A DNA stretch of 8,776 bases, taken from NCBI GenBank assembly GCA_910577575.1, contig CAJTOG010000071.1, forward strand, positions 1 through 8,776, read 5' to 3'. The notes below the pieces were generated by a model. That model saw nothing but the letters and a program-made list of their open reading frames with translations, had not been told where the DNA came from and did not search any database. The DNA is from an uncultured Ruminococcus sp. GTDB lineage: Bacteria > Bacillota > Clostridia > Oscillospirales > Ruminococcaceae. Position numbers and translations under genes: made by a program. Numbering within the stretch: position 1 is the stretch's first letter; every line of letters starts with the position of its first letter. Shown in pieces: positions 1 to 5,964 of the stretch.

Positions 1-1
1 A

Positions 2-703
2 TACGGAATAGATGTGTCAGAACATCAAGGTTTGATTGACTGGGAGAAAGTCAAATTTTCAGGAGAAGTTGATTTTGTGATACTTCGTGCAGGTTATGGC
101 AAGGAAATTAATCAGACTGACAAACAATTTGAACGCAATTACAGCGAATGCAAGCGACTTGGGATTCCTTGTGGTGCTTACTGGTACAGTTATGCAACTA
201 CTGTCGATGAAGCTAAACAAGAAGCAGAGGTATTTTTAAAGGCAATCAAAGGTAAACAATTTAATTATCCTGTTTATTTTGATTTGGAAGAACCAAAACA
301 GCTTGCACTTGGTAAAGAAAAATGTTCTGAAATTGCAGAAACTTTTCTGAAAGCAGTCGAAAAATCGGGATATTTTGTAGGTCTGTACATGAGTAAATCC
401 CATCTGGAAACGCATATATCAGAAGGAATCCGGAAAAGATATGCTGTCTGGGTGGCACATTACGGAGTTTCAAAGACAAGTTATTCTGGTCAGTTCGGAA
501 TGTGGCAGAAGTCCACAACTGGCTGTATTTCAGGGGTTTCCGGCAATATTGATTTGGATGAATGCTATCAGGATTATCCTGTTCTGATTCAGAATGCAGG
601 ATTGAATGGATTAAAAAAATCAACGGCAGTCGAAAAGAAGAAAAAAGATTTTATTATCACTGTTGACGGCGTGACCTATTCTGGAACACTTACTGAAAAA
701 TAA
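2..703 (+). CDS. GH25 family lysozyme (phage-type endolysin), 5' end cut by window edge
   Basis: Glycoside hydrolase family 25 muramidase, which cleaves the beta-1,4 bond between N-acetylmuramic acid and N-acetylglucosamine in peptidoglycan. The frame is open from base 2, so the GTG at 14 is not the true start: the residues before it (YGID) complete the family's N-terminal GIDVSEHQG motif. Other visible family signatures are FVILRAGYG (about residues 25-33 of the visible part), GAYWYSYA (58-65), the catalytic D-x-E in YFDLEEP (D94, E96) and the C-terminal GQFGMWQ and DLDECY segments. The catalytic domain looks complete apart from the first residues. It ends in a lysine-rich linker and a short tail (DFIITVDGVTYSGTLTEK) of unknown role, perhaps wall-binding. 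A terminator follows directly, so it closes a transcription unit. It is probably the last gene of a phage lysis module, but it lies outside the cotJC-linked element described below. Family confidence is high; phage origin is inferred. Confidence 0.93.
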   Translation, partial: YGIDVSEHQGLIDWEKVKFSGEVDFVILRAGYGKEINQTDKQFERNYSECKRLGIPCGAYWYSYATTVDEAKQEAEVFLKAIKGKQFNYPVYFDLEEPKQLALGKEKCSEIAETFLKAVEKSGYFVGLYMSKSHLETHISEGIRKRYAVWVAHYGVSKTSYSGQFGMWQKSTTGCISGVSGNIDLDECYQDYPVLIQNAGLNGLKKSTAVEKKKKDFIITVDGVTYSGTLTEK

Positions 704-711
704 ATAATAGC

Positions 712-756
712 AATGCACCTGAAGAATTTACACAAATCTTTCAGGTGCATTTTATA
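712..756 (+). terminator. Rho-independent terminator of the GH25 gene
   Basis: A perfect 12-bp inverted repeat (712-723 with 740-751, arm AATGCACCTGAA) has a 16-base loop and is followed by a T-rich run (TTTTAT). It begins 9 bases after the lysozyme stop codon. Confidence 0.85.
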
Positions 757-849
757 TCAAGAAAGGAAATAATTAAGATAAAGAACACGGCAACAACCAA
801 TAATAAAAGTCATGGAATTGTAGACATCTTGCAAAATTAAATATTATTC

Positions 850-865
850 GTTAGAACGGTCTAAC
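850..865. promoter_or_regulatory. Palindromic operator-like site upstream of a promoter
   Basis: GTTAGA-ACGG-TCTAAC is a perfect 6-bp dyad with a 4-bp centre. It ends 10 bases before a consensus -35 box. Position and symmetry suggest a binding site for a dimeric regulator (TetR-like sites often look like this), but no such regulator gene is in the window. Confidence 0.4.
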
Positions 866-875
866 AGAAAAAGTA

Positions 876-904
876 TTGACAAACGCCATTTTTTGTGGTA
901 TTAT
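876..904 (+). promoter_or_regulatory. Strong sigma-A-type promoter
   Basis: TTGACA (876-881), a 17-bp spacer and TATTAT (899-904). The -35 is perfect and the spacing ideal. It points into a short unit that ends at the hairpin at 955-990 and contains no substantial ORF. Confidence 0.75.
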
Positions 905-910
905 ATTAAT

Positions 911-990
911 AGTTCAAAGGACAATGGGGTTTACCCTGTTATTCATAATATTGTAAAAGAAAGCCGTCATAAATGACGACTTTCTTTTTT
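911..990 (+). ncRNA. Putative small RNA of about 80 nt between a strong promoter and a terminator
   Basis: The transcript expected from the promoter at 876-904 would start near 911 and end at the hairpin at 955-990. Inside it is a small hairpin (GGG 927-929 with CCC 934-936, extendable by ACA/TGT across a bulge). There is also a possible 10-codon hydrophobic micro-ORF (ATG 924, stop 954-956, MGFTLLFIIL) with AAAGGA only 2 bases upstream, which is closer than normal for efficient initiation. The layout resembles antitoxin RNAs of type I toxin-antitoxin loci in Firmicutes, where two convergent transcripts share a terminator. However, no small toxin ORF is visible on the opposite strand, and the family is not recognised. 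The start point is predicted from promoter spacing. Confidence 0.4.
955..990. terminator. Bidirectional rho-independent terminator
   Basis: A 15-bp stem (955-969 with 974-988, one C/A mismatch) has a TAAA loop. It has an A-run on the left and a T-run on the right, so it can terminate in both directions. On the plus strand it ends the putative small RNA; on the minus strand it is the first good terminator downstream of the 1163-1825 gene. Confidence 0.8.
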
Positions 991-1162
991 GTTATTGGAA
1001 TTATAAACGTTGGAGCAATTTAATTCCTGTTCTTTTTTGTATATGTAGGGAGTATTTTAAACGGTCACTGAAACAGTTTGATTTTAGCTTAGATTTAGTT
1101 AATACAAAAGACAATAATTTTATTTATATAAATTTGTAGTTTAATCCATCATTATAATTCTT

Positions 1163-1825
1163 TCAAAATTTAAGTAATGTTGGATTTTCAATGATATATT
1201 TCTGATTATTGAAATCCCATACGCAAATATATATTGTTGGAAATGGCGAATTAAGAATCGCATTCATAAAATTTATATAGCAACCATTTTGATACCTCAT
1301 GTTGTGAAGATATTTTACAATTTCACATTTATCATCTAAAACAAACATAAATAAATCTGTTTCTCCACTATTATGTTTCTTGCCTTTCTCTTTTATTATT
1401 TCACAAATATTGCCTATAGAGCAAATTATGATTGGCGAATTACAATTAAATTCACTTGGTTTTTTTGTCATATCATTAACATCTAATCCAAAATGGCTTT
1501 TTAATAGTTTAACATCTGTTTGATAACGTGTTTGACCTTCTTCATTTTGAGAATATGTTAAATTTCTAATCCTATTATAAGCTTCTGTTGCTTTTGTTGA
1601 TGTTGCATATTGCTCTCTAATACTTTTCTGATGAAATTTGTTCAATTTTGATACAATACTATTGTTGTAATGCATATGAGTAACTTCTAAAAATATTCCA
1701 TTTTTATATTTTAAATTAGGCATACTATTTTTAGAGTTGTTATCAGAGTAACTTTTGTCAAATACAATTCCTTTTAATTCAATAATCTGTATAGCTTCTG
1801 TTTCTCCTTTTTTCAAAGTAATCAT
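1163..1825 (-). CDS. Hypothetical protein, 220 aa, not recognised
   Basis: I do not recognise this family. The frame begins at ATG 1825, with AGGGA about 6 bases upstream. The protein is basic and rich in Asn, Lys and Ile. It has no signal peptide or clear transmembrane segment and no nuclease or kinase motif I can assign with confidence. Its C-terminal third has a regular alternating pattern typical of beta strands (DLFMFVLDD, TIYICVWDF), so a compact alpha/beta domain is likely. Base composition is distinctly more AT-rich than the lysozyme or the phage remnants, which suggests separate acquisition. It stands alone: a promoter candidate lies upstream at 1978-2006 and a bidirectional terminator downstream at 955-990. 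A solitary AT-rich gene beside mobile elements could be a defence or cargo gene, but nothing in the sequence proves that. Confidence 0.7.
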   Translation of the reverse strand: MITLKKGETEAIQIIELKGIVFDKSYSDNNSKNSMPNLKYKNGIFLEVTHMHYNNSIVSKLNKFHQKSIREQYATSTKATEAYNRIRNLTYSQNEEGQTRYQTDVKLLKSHFGLDVNDMTKKPSEFNCNSPIIICSIGNICEIIKEKGKKHNSGETDLFMFVLDDKCEIVKYLHNMRYQNGCYINFMNAILNSPFPTIYICVWDFNNQKYIIENPTLLKF

Positions 1826-1931
1826 CTCTTTCCCTATATATATTTATAATATTGTTATTTTTTGTTTTGAGTATTTTTTATCTTATATTTTTATAATAAA
1901 TTCTTGTTTTAAATTAATAATATTTAACATA

Positions 1932-2028
1932 AATTTATCTTACAATTAATATAGAATTGAAAAATTATTGACAATTAATTTTAACATATTATAACTTAAT
2001 TGTCAATAGTTGTAACATAAGATAAATT
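1932..2028. repeat. Nested inverted repeats
   Basis: The outer pair is AATTTATCTTA (1932-1942) and TAAGATAAATT (2018-2028), 11 bp perfect. The inner pair is ATTGACAATTAA (1967-1978) and TTAATTGTCAAT (1996-2007), 12 bp perfect with a 17-base centre. The two pairs are nearly concentric (centres near 1980 and 1987), so the region could form a cruciform or bind a regulator symmetrically. Confidence 0.75.
1978..2006 (-). promoter_or_regulatory. Promoter candidate for the 1163-1825 gene (with a mirror promoter on the plus strand)
   Basis: On the minus strand, TTGACA (2006-2001), a 17-bp spacer and TAAAAT (1983-1978) point toward the ATG at 1825 with a leader of roughly 145 bases. Because each arm of the inner palindrome contains TTGACA, the plus strand also has TTGACA (1968-1973), a 16-bp spacer and TATAAC (1990-1995), giving two overlapping face-to-face promoters. 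AT-rich DNA produces chance -10 boxes, but two perfect -35 hexamers placed symmetrically are less likely to be chance. Confidence 0.5.
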
Positions 2029-2033
2029 ATTTT

Positions 2034-2057
2034 AACTTAATAACTTAATAATTTAAT
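2034..2057 (+). repeat. Short tandem repeat, three 8-bp units
   Basis: AACTTAAT, AACTTAAT and AATTTAAT in direct succession within the AT-rich spacer. The role is unknown; replication slippage is the simplest origin. Confidence 0.6.
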
Positions 2058-2115
2058 AATATATATAATAATTATTTCAGGAATTTTATTGTAATAAATA
2101 TAATTACAACTACCA

Positions 2116-2478
2116 TTAGCTACTACATAATGTTTGTATAGCTTCGCCGAAACGTTGATAGTGTACAATTTCACGCTGTCTTAGAAATTTTATAGGGTCG
2201 CGTACATCAGGGTCATCAGCTAAACGTAGAATATTGTCATAAGTTGTACGTGCTTTCTGTTCTGCAGCCATATCTTCATTTAGGTCTGTAATAACATCAC
2301 CTTTTGATTGAAAATAAGCTGCTGTAAACGGTACATCAGAAGCACCCTGCGGATATATGCCTGTTGTGTGATCAACGAAATATCCAGCAAATCCACTTTC
2401 TTTTATTTCATCAATTGAAAGCCCTTTGGTAAGCTGATAAAGAATGGCTGAAATTATTTCAACGTGTGCGAGTTCATA
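2116..2478 (-). pseudogene. cotJC: 3' portion of a CotJC-like manganese-catalase-family spore coat gene, separated from its 5' part
   Basis: About 120 residues read without a break to the TAA at 2116-2118 and match the C-terminal two-thirds of CotJC-type proteins (non-haem manganese catalase fold). Recognisable segments in order are ELAHVEII, a QLTKG helix, DVPFTAAYFQSKGD, DLNEDMAAEQKAR, DDPDVRDPIKFLRQREIVH and YQRFGEAI. Three groups of di-manganese ligand positions are present: E-x-x-H in ELAH, the Glu in AAEQKAR and the His in REIVH. In B. subtilis CotJC the equivalent of this start is about residue 62 of 189, inside the conserved GTEE-[FL]-AH motif. Here the residue before ELAH is Tyr and an in-frame TAA stands at 2485-2487, so the N-terminal third is absent and there is no start codon. 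The remaining coding sequence has no stop or frameshift, which argues against long decay. The adjacent recombinase suggests the gene is interrupted by an element; the 5' part would lie to the right, beyond the window. Confidence 0.9.
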
Positions 2479-2487
2479 CGAACATTA
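2470..2487. other. Probable attachment-site junction (element end inside cotJC)
   Basis: cotJC homology stops between 2473 and 2479. The junction carries an imperfect dyad, GTTC-ATAC-GAAC (2472-2483), centred on TA at 2477-2478. Serine integrase sites are usually imperfect dyads around a 2-bp crossover core. The recombinase stop codon is 20 bases away. The exact core cannot be fixed without the other junction. Confidence 0.5.
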
Positions 2488-2497
2488 ATGATATATA

Positions 2498-4015
2498 TCA
2501 ATATTTTAAAGTCACAGAAATAGAGATAGGTGGATTATATGTATTGAAAGAATTATCTTTTTTTCTTTTGTATACAATTTCTTTAATAACAGAATGAAGA
2601 AAAGCATTTTTTCGTTTTGGAGTTATATTTGGATTTTTAATGATATTTATAGCTTCCGAAACAGATATAGTCATTTCTTGATAATCTATATAAGATTTTG
2701 ATAATTCAGTAGCTTCGGCAAGAGCCGTCTCAAGCTTTTTTCTTTTTTGGGCAAGTGATTCATTACGCATAACAAAAACTGCACTTGTATAAATACCTTG
2801 TTCGAGCAGTTCATAAAGTTTGTTCTGCTGAATATTGAGAATATTAAGTTCCTTTTTGAGATTATTTATTGTTTCAGACTGTATGTTATAATCTGTATTT
2901 TTATTATTGAGTTTTGATTTAAAATCATTAATGATATTATTTAAAGTTTCAATTATTACCTGCTCCAAATCTTCATATGTTGATGACTTGTTTCTACATG
3001 TTTTCTGATGAGGACAATGTATTCTTGTTTTGATGCCATTACGCTGAGACTGCTGTACCATAGCTTTTCCGCATTCACAACGTATGATTCCTGCAAACTG
3101 ATTAACTATTTCTTTTTTTGCCTTTGTACGTGGAGTGTTGCCAAAACGTTGTTGAGCTTTTTGAAAAAGTTCAGCAGGAATAATAGGTTCATGTTTTCCT
3201 TCAATGATTATCCATGATTCAGAAGCAGATTTGGGACGTGATGTTATAATATCGCCATTTTCATATTTTTTTATTGATTTACGCCAATTCCATCGTATTT
3301 TTCCAATATATACAGGATTACGAAGCATATCACGTATTGAAGCATTAGTCCAGTAAGGAGCTTTTCTGGGCTTTATTCCTAAGTCGTTAAGACGATTTGC
3401 TATATTTGTTGTACCAAGATTTTCGTTAGTAAATAATTCAAAAATCAACCGCAAAGTATTTGCTTCATAATTTGGTACAAGTGTATATGATTTGCCGTTT
3501 TTAATTTTATCATAGCCATAAGGAGGAACAGAGCCAATAAAATTTCCTTCATTTATAGAAGCGATGCGTCCTCTCATCATTATTTCTTTAATGTATTCAA
3601 GATAGTCGTTGCCTTTCATTAGTTCCATTTCAAAAAATTTGCGATCAAATTTATCTGTTAAGTCATATGTTTTAGTTGGAGTTATAATAAGAGTATCGGT
3701 ATAACGGAAAGCTCTTATAATAGTTCCGCAGTCACTCATGTCTCCACGGCTTAAACGCTGTGGTTCAATGGTAAGCACACCTTCTATATTCTCATTTTGT
3801 ATGATATTCAGAAGTTTTTTAATAACAGGTCGGTCTTGTATAGTCTCACCAGAAACAATCTCACGAAATATAAAATCTTCCTGAATAGTATTTCCAAAAT
3901 TCTTTAATGCAAACTCTTGAATAATTTTCTCATGCTTTTCAAGAATATCCTCAATAGTTTCATAGTCACCGTCTGAGCGTGATTTTCTCAGGTAAACGAG
4001 ATATTTATTGTTCAT
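2498..4015 (-). CDS. Large serine recombinase (site-specific integrase/excisionase)
   Basis: A complete 505-aa large serine recombinase, which integrates or excises DNA through a phosphoserine link at short att sites. The N-terminal resolvase-type catalytic domain (about 4-150) has YLRKS with nucleophile Ser12, the SGET...RP motif (55-63) and EPQRLSRGD with catalytic-type Arg87 and Arg90. The Recombinase domain (about 160-290) includes PPYGYD and the LRNPVYIGK motif (231-239). A zinc ribbon follows with C313, C315, C334 and C340. A coiled-coil-prone segment at about 376-440 is typical of the family and helps control direction of recombination. Length and domain order are normal and no defect is visible. 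The start at 4015 is fixed by a textbook ribosome site. It ends 20 bases from the broken cotJC reading frame, the usual place of an integrase beside its own att site. No separate excision factor is visible; none is obligatory to find nearby. Confidence 0.95.
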   Translation of the reverse strand: MNNKYLVYLRKSRSDGDYETIEDILEKHEKIIQEFALKNFGNTIQEDFIFREIVSGETIQDRPVIKKLLNIIQNENIEGVLTIEPQRLSRGDMSDCGTIIRAFRYTDTLIITPTKTYDLTDKFDRKFFEMELMKGNDYLEYIKEIMMRGRIASINEGNFIGSVPPYGYDKIKNGKSYTLVPNYEANTLRLIFELFTNENLGTTNIANRLNDLGIKPRKAPYWTNASIRDMLRNPVYIGKIRWNWRKSIKKYENGDIITSRPKSASESWIIIEGKHEPIIPAELFQKAQQRFGNTPRTKAKKEIVNQFAGIIRCECGKAMVQQSQRNGIKTRIHCPHQKTCRNKSSTYEDLEQVIIETLNNIINDFKSKLNNKNTDYNIQSETINNLKKELNILNIQQNKLYELLEQGIYTSAVFVMRNESLAQKRKKLETALAEATELSKSYIDYQEMTISVSEAINIIKNPNITPKRKNAFLHSVIKEIVYKRKKDNSFNTYNPPISISVTLKY

Positions 4016-4020
4016 ATTAA

Positions 4021-4030
4021 TTCCTCCTTA
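4021..4030 (-). promoter_or_regulatory. Strong ribosome binding site of the recombinase
   Basis: TAAGGAGGAA on the minus strand, 5-7 bases before ATG 4015. It is the strongest Shine-Dalgarno sequence in the window and it settles the start. Confidence 0.9.
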
Positions 4031-4037
4031 AATAAAC

Positions 4038-4059
4038 CTTCTGAAAACATATTCAGAAG
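4038..4059. terminator. Hairpin terminator between dockerin fragment and recombinase
   Basis: A perfect 8-bp stem, CTTCTGAA (4038-4045) with TTCAGAAG (4052-4059), has a 6-base loop. The plus-strand side has ATTTTTG after it and the minus-strand side has GTTTATTT. It probably ends minus-strand transcription from the dockerin gene, although its U-run is better on the plus strand. It sits just 8 bases above the recombinase ribosome site, so recombinase expression from upstream would be reduced. Confidence 0.6.
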
Positions 4060-4072
4060 ATTTTTGTTATTT

Positions 4073-4351
4073 TCAATTAATATAAAATGGTTGACCGCAT
4101 CTGCCTGCTTTGTTGTAAGTACCAGCCTCGTAATACTGTATACATATCTGATCAGCCTCAGTAATATAACCGTCTCCGTCAACATCATCTACTTGTGAAA
4201 CAGGTAAAGCGTATTTATCATTATATTTCAAAGCGTTCTCAACTGATATTATTGTATTTCCGTTTTTATTTTTATATGACACTATAAACTGTGCAATAAA
4301 AATTGCATCATTAATGTTAACGTCACCACTTTTATCAACATCTGATTGGAA
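4073..4351 (-). pseudogene. C-terminal type I dockerin domain, 5'-truncated
   Basis: Dockerins bind calcium and anchor secreted enzymes or structural proteins to cohesins of cellulosome-type complexes. The open frame (92 residues) holds both duplicated segments: DVDKSGDVNIND-AIFIAQFIV at the start and DVDGDGYITEAD-QICIQYYEAG about 45 residues later. Each has the calcium-loop pattern with Asp/Asn at alternate positions followed by a helix. A further 14 residues end at the stop at 4073-4075. There is no ATG; the only in-frame start-like codon is GTG 4282, which would delete the first calcium loop and has no ribosome site. An in-frame TAA lies at 4352-4354, immediately before the first segment, so the enzyme part and signal peptide are missing. 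It is the detached tail of a larger secreted protein. The spacing between repeats is longer than in classical Clostridium dockerins, which fits the variable dockerins of Ruminococcus. Confidence 0.85.
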
Positions 4352-4456
4352 TTAGATGTAATTTTGCGATGTTTTTCAATCATTTGTGATGTGATTCTAG
4401 AGGTAATCAAGGCAATGTTTGAATTTGGCGGAATCGGTGCTTTACAGCGTGAGTAA
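4346..4456 (+). pseudogene. Short remnant of an unrecognised phage-type protein
   Basis: A 36-codon stretch (from TTG 4346; it includes DVILRCFSIICDVILEVIK and FEFGGIGALQRE) ends in TAA 4454-4456. It has no ribosome site. The strand change and its abutment on the dockerin fragment mark a rearrangement joint near 4340-4352. The frame continues past the stop into the next remnant, so both might be parts of one former gene with a nonsense mutation, but they could equally be two genes. Not recognised. Confidence 0.3.
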
Positions 4457-4696
4457 ATAACAAAGGCTGTAAAGAAAAGAGCAATAGAAATCTGTCGATA
4501 TGCTGAAACTTATGATAAAATCGGAAAAAGTGTTATCAGCAGTATCTACAAAGCCTTGCAGATATACTTTGATGTACCATTATATCTGTATTTGGCTTAC
4601 AATCAATATACTAATGTTATGATTTTTATCCAGTACTTTGAGCCAAATCAGGAACTTTATATAAAAGTTCTTATGAATGCGTTCTTAGAGAAATAA
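4457..4696 (+). pseudogene. Remnant of an unrecognised phage-type protein, no start codon
   Basis: An 80-codon frame from just after TAA 4454 to TAA 4694-4696. It has no ATG in its first half and no ribosome site. The residues look like real protein, with an amphipathic helix (KRAIEICRYAETYDKIGKSV) then an aromatic segment (YFDVPLYLYLAYNQYTN, VMIFIQYFEPNQELYIKVL). Codon use resembles that of the phage genes that follow. The family is not recognised; judging by position it belonged to the early or replication module of the prophage. Confidence 0.4.
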
Positions 4697-4758
4697 ATTA
4701 AGATAAAGGTATAGGACAAAATCTGATTTACATATCATGAAACTGGGAGATGATAATA

Positions 4759-4995
4759 ATGATAGAAGGAAAAATCAAAGAAACCATTACTGAGACTGAG
4801 AAAATATATGAATATACAACAGTATTGTCATCTGGCACACATGCAAATGTGAGAGTAATCAGACCAGTTCTGACTGATGAAGAGTATGCTCAGCGTAAAA
4901 AGACTGTGGAACAGGCACTTATAGATTTTGCTAAGGGTGTTATTACTGATGGCTTTGATTGGAAAGAAGCTGCTGAAAATGGTAGAAATACATAA
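4759..4995 (+). CDS. Small conserved-looking phage protein, 78 aa
   Basis: An intact small ORF. The start is taken as ATG 4759 rather than ATG 4750, because GGGAG at 4745-4749 leaves 9 bases to 4759 but none to 4750. The N-terminal half is predicted mostly beta (IKETITETEKIYEYTTVL, ANVRVIRPVL). The C-terminal half is an acidic/basic helix (TDEEYAQRKKTVEQALIDFA) ending in GFDWKEAAENG. No catalytic motif or membrane segment. It lies directly upstream of the ATPase remnant on the same strand, as small accessory proteins do in phage replication modules. Function unknown. Confidence 0.65.
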   Translation: MIEGKIKETITETEKIYEYTTVLSSGTHANVRVIRPVLTDEEYAQRKKTVEQALIDFAKGVITDGFDWKEAAENGRNT

Positions 4996-5022
4996 AATTT
5001 GAAAAGGACTTAAAAAAACAAA

Positions 5023-5948
5023 TTGAATCTGCCCAAATTTCTGAATGCTTCTGATAAAGAAAAAGCAGCTATTCTTCTGCAAATTATCGGAGTGAGGGAA
5101 CAGTTCAGTCAGATGGACGCACAAGAAAATCAACTGTATAATCAGCGCAGGGCTATTGGTCAGATTGCAGACCAAAAGAAAAAACACGCAGCGGACCTAC
5201 CTATATGGACAGACGTGCCGGAAAATCCCATTTCCGCATCGGAATTAATTATGCAGCAGCAGACCATTTTGCAGAAAAATGCTGAGAACCAAAGACTTCG
5301 TGCAGAATATAATCGTTGTGAAGAAGCTGTTGTTAAAGCAAAAATGGCACTTCAGGAAGCAAAACAGATTCTTGCCAAAGCTGAATTTTAACACAAGCTA
5401 AACGTTCCACCGAAGATTTGCATGACGAATCTACTGCTGAATTGGAACAAAATCTTAAAGAGATTGAAATAATCAATTCTAAAGTCCGTGATAATCTTAT
5501 CAAATCACAAGCAGAGCAGGAAGCCGCCGATTTATACAGACAAGATGAACTGACAGAGCAGATTGAAAATATTCGTCAGGCACGCCAGGAACTGCTTGAC
5601 AATGCAGATTTGCCTTTGCCCGGTTTAAGTGTAGAAAACGGAAATTTATTGTATCATGGAAAAGCATGGGACTGCATGAGTTCTTCGGAACAGCTCAGGG
5701 TAGCAACTGCAATTGTTCGCTGTCTGAAGCCTGAATGCGGATTCGTCCTGTTGGACAAGCTTGAACAAATGGATATGCAAACACTGACAGAGTTTGGAGA
5801 ATGGCTGGAAAACGAACATTTACAGGCTATTGCTACACGTGTTTCAACAGGTTACAAGTGCAGCATCATCATTGAGGATGGTTGTTCATCTACGACACTA
5901 CAAACTTATATCCCGCCGAAATATGTACCTGGCTGGAATGTGAATTAA
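5023..5948 (+). pseudogene. Phage RecF/SMC-like AAA ATPase, 5'-truncated and frameshifted
   Basis: Two frames make one protein. The first (5023-5391) starts with FLNASDKEKAAILLQIIGV, matching the segment that follows the nucleotide-binding half in phage DNA-repair-type ATPases, then a long coiled coil rich in Gln, Glu and Lys. The second continues the coiled coil from about 5391, ahead of ATG 5418. It ends with the ATPase closing half: an SSSEQLRVA signature-like motif (5682-5708) and a Walker B FVLLD (5742-5756), then IATRVSTG and SIIIEDG. Reading -1 at 5385-5393 restores continuity (LTQAKRSTEDLHDE), so one base has probably been lost from the T-run in GAATTTTAACA. The N-terminal Walker A region (normally well over 100 residues) is missing; an in-frame TAA lies at 5011-5013 and the first start-like codon is TTG 5023 without a ribosome site. 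The product cannot be a working ATPase. The stop lies 16 bases before the next gene, in operon arrangement. Confidence 0.8.
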
Positions 5949-5964
5949 GAAAGGAAAATATTTT

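Larger units (their letters stand above)
1826..2115. other. Gene-free, extremely AT-rich intergenic region
   Basis: About 290 bases between two minus-strand features, the 1163-1825 gene and the cotJC fragment. No credible ORF. It holds nested inverted repeats, a promoter pair and a short tandem repeat, listed separately. Confidence 0.8.

Noticed and set aside
261..623. Minus-strand open frame of 120 codons opposite the lysozyme.
   Set aside because: It lies fully inside a strong GH25 coding region, has no ribosome site and no protein-like motif.
3008..3217. Plus-strand open frame inside the recombinase gene.
   Set aside because: Antisense shadow of the zinc-ribbon region of an intact 505-aa gene.
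4073..4282. Dockerin fragment as a complete 69-aa gene starting at GTG 4282.
   Set aside because: That start would remove the first calcium loop, there is no ribosome site, and dockerin-like sequence continues upstream to 4351.
771..4708. A 13-bp direct repeat AATTAAGATAAAG at 771-783 and 4696-4708, considered as element ends or att sites.
   Set aside because: In AT-rich DNA of this length several such matches are expected by chance, and neither copy sits at a junction supported by homology.
4828..5187. Minus-strand open frame of 119 codons across the small phage ORF and ATPase start.
   Set aside because: A low-complexity, hydrophobic antisense shadow that crosses two plus-strand coding regions; no start signal.
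5380..5395. Programmed -1 frameshift in the phage ATPase.
   Set aside because: The site is not a proper X-XXY-YYZ heptamer, the gene already lacks its nucleotide-binding end, and neighbouring genes have the same kind of lesions, so decay is simpler.
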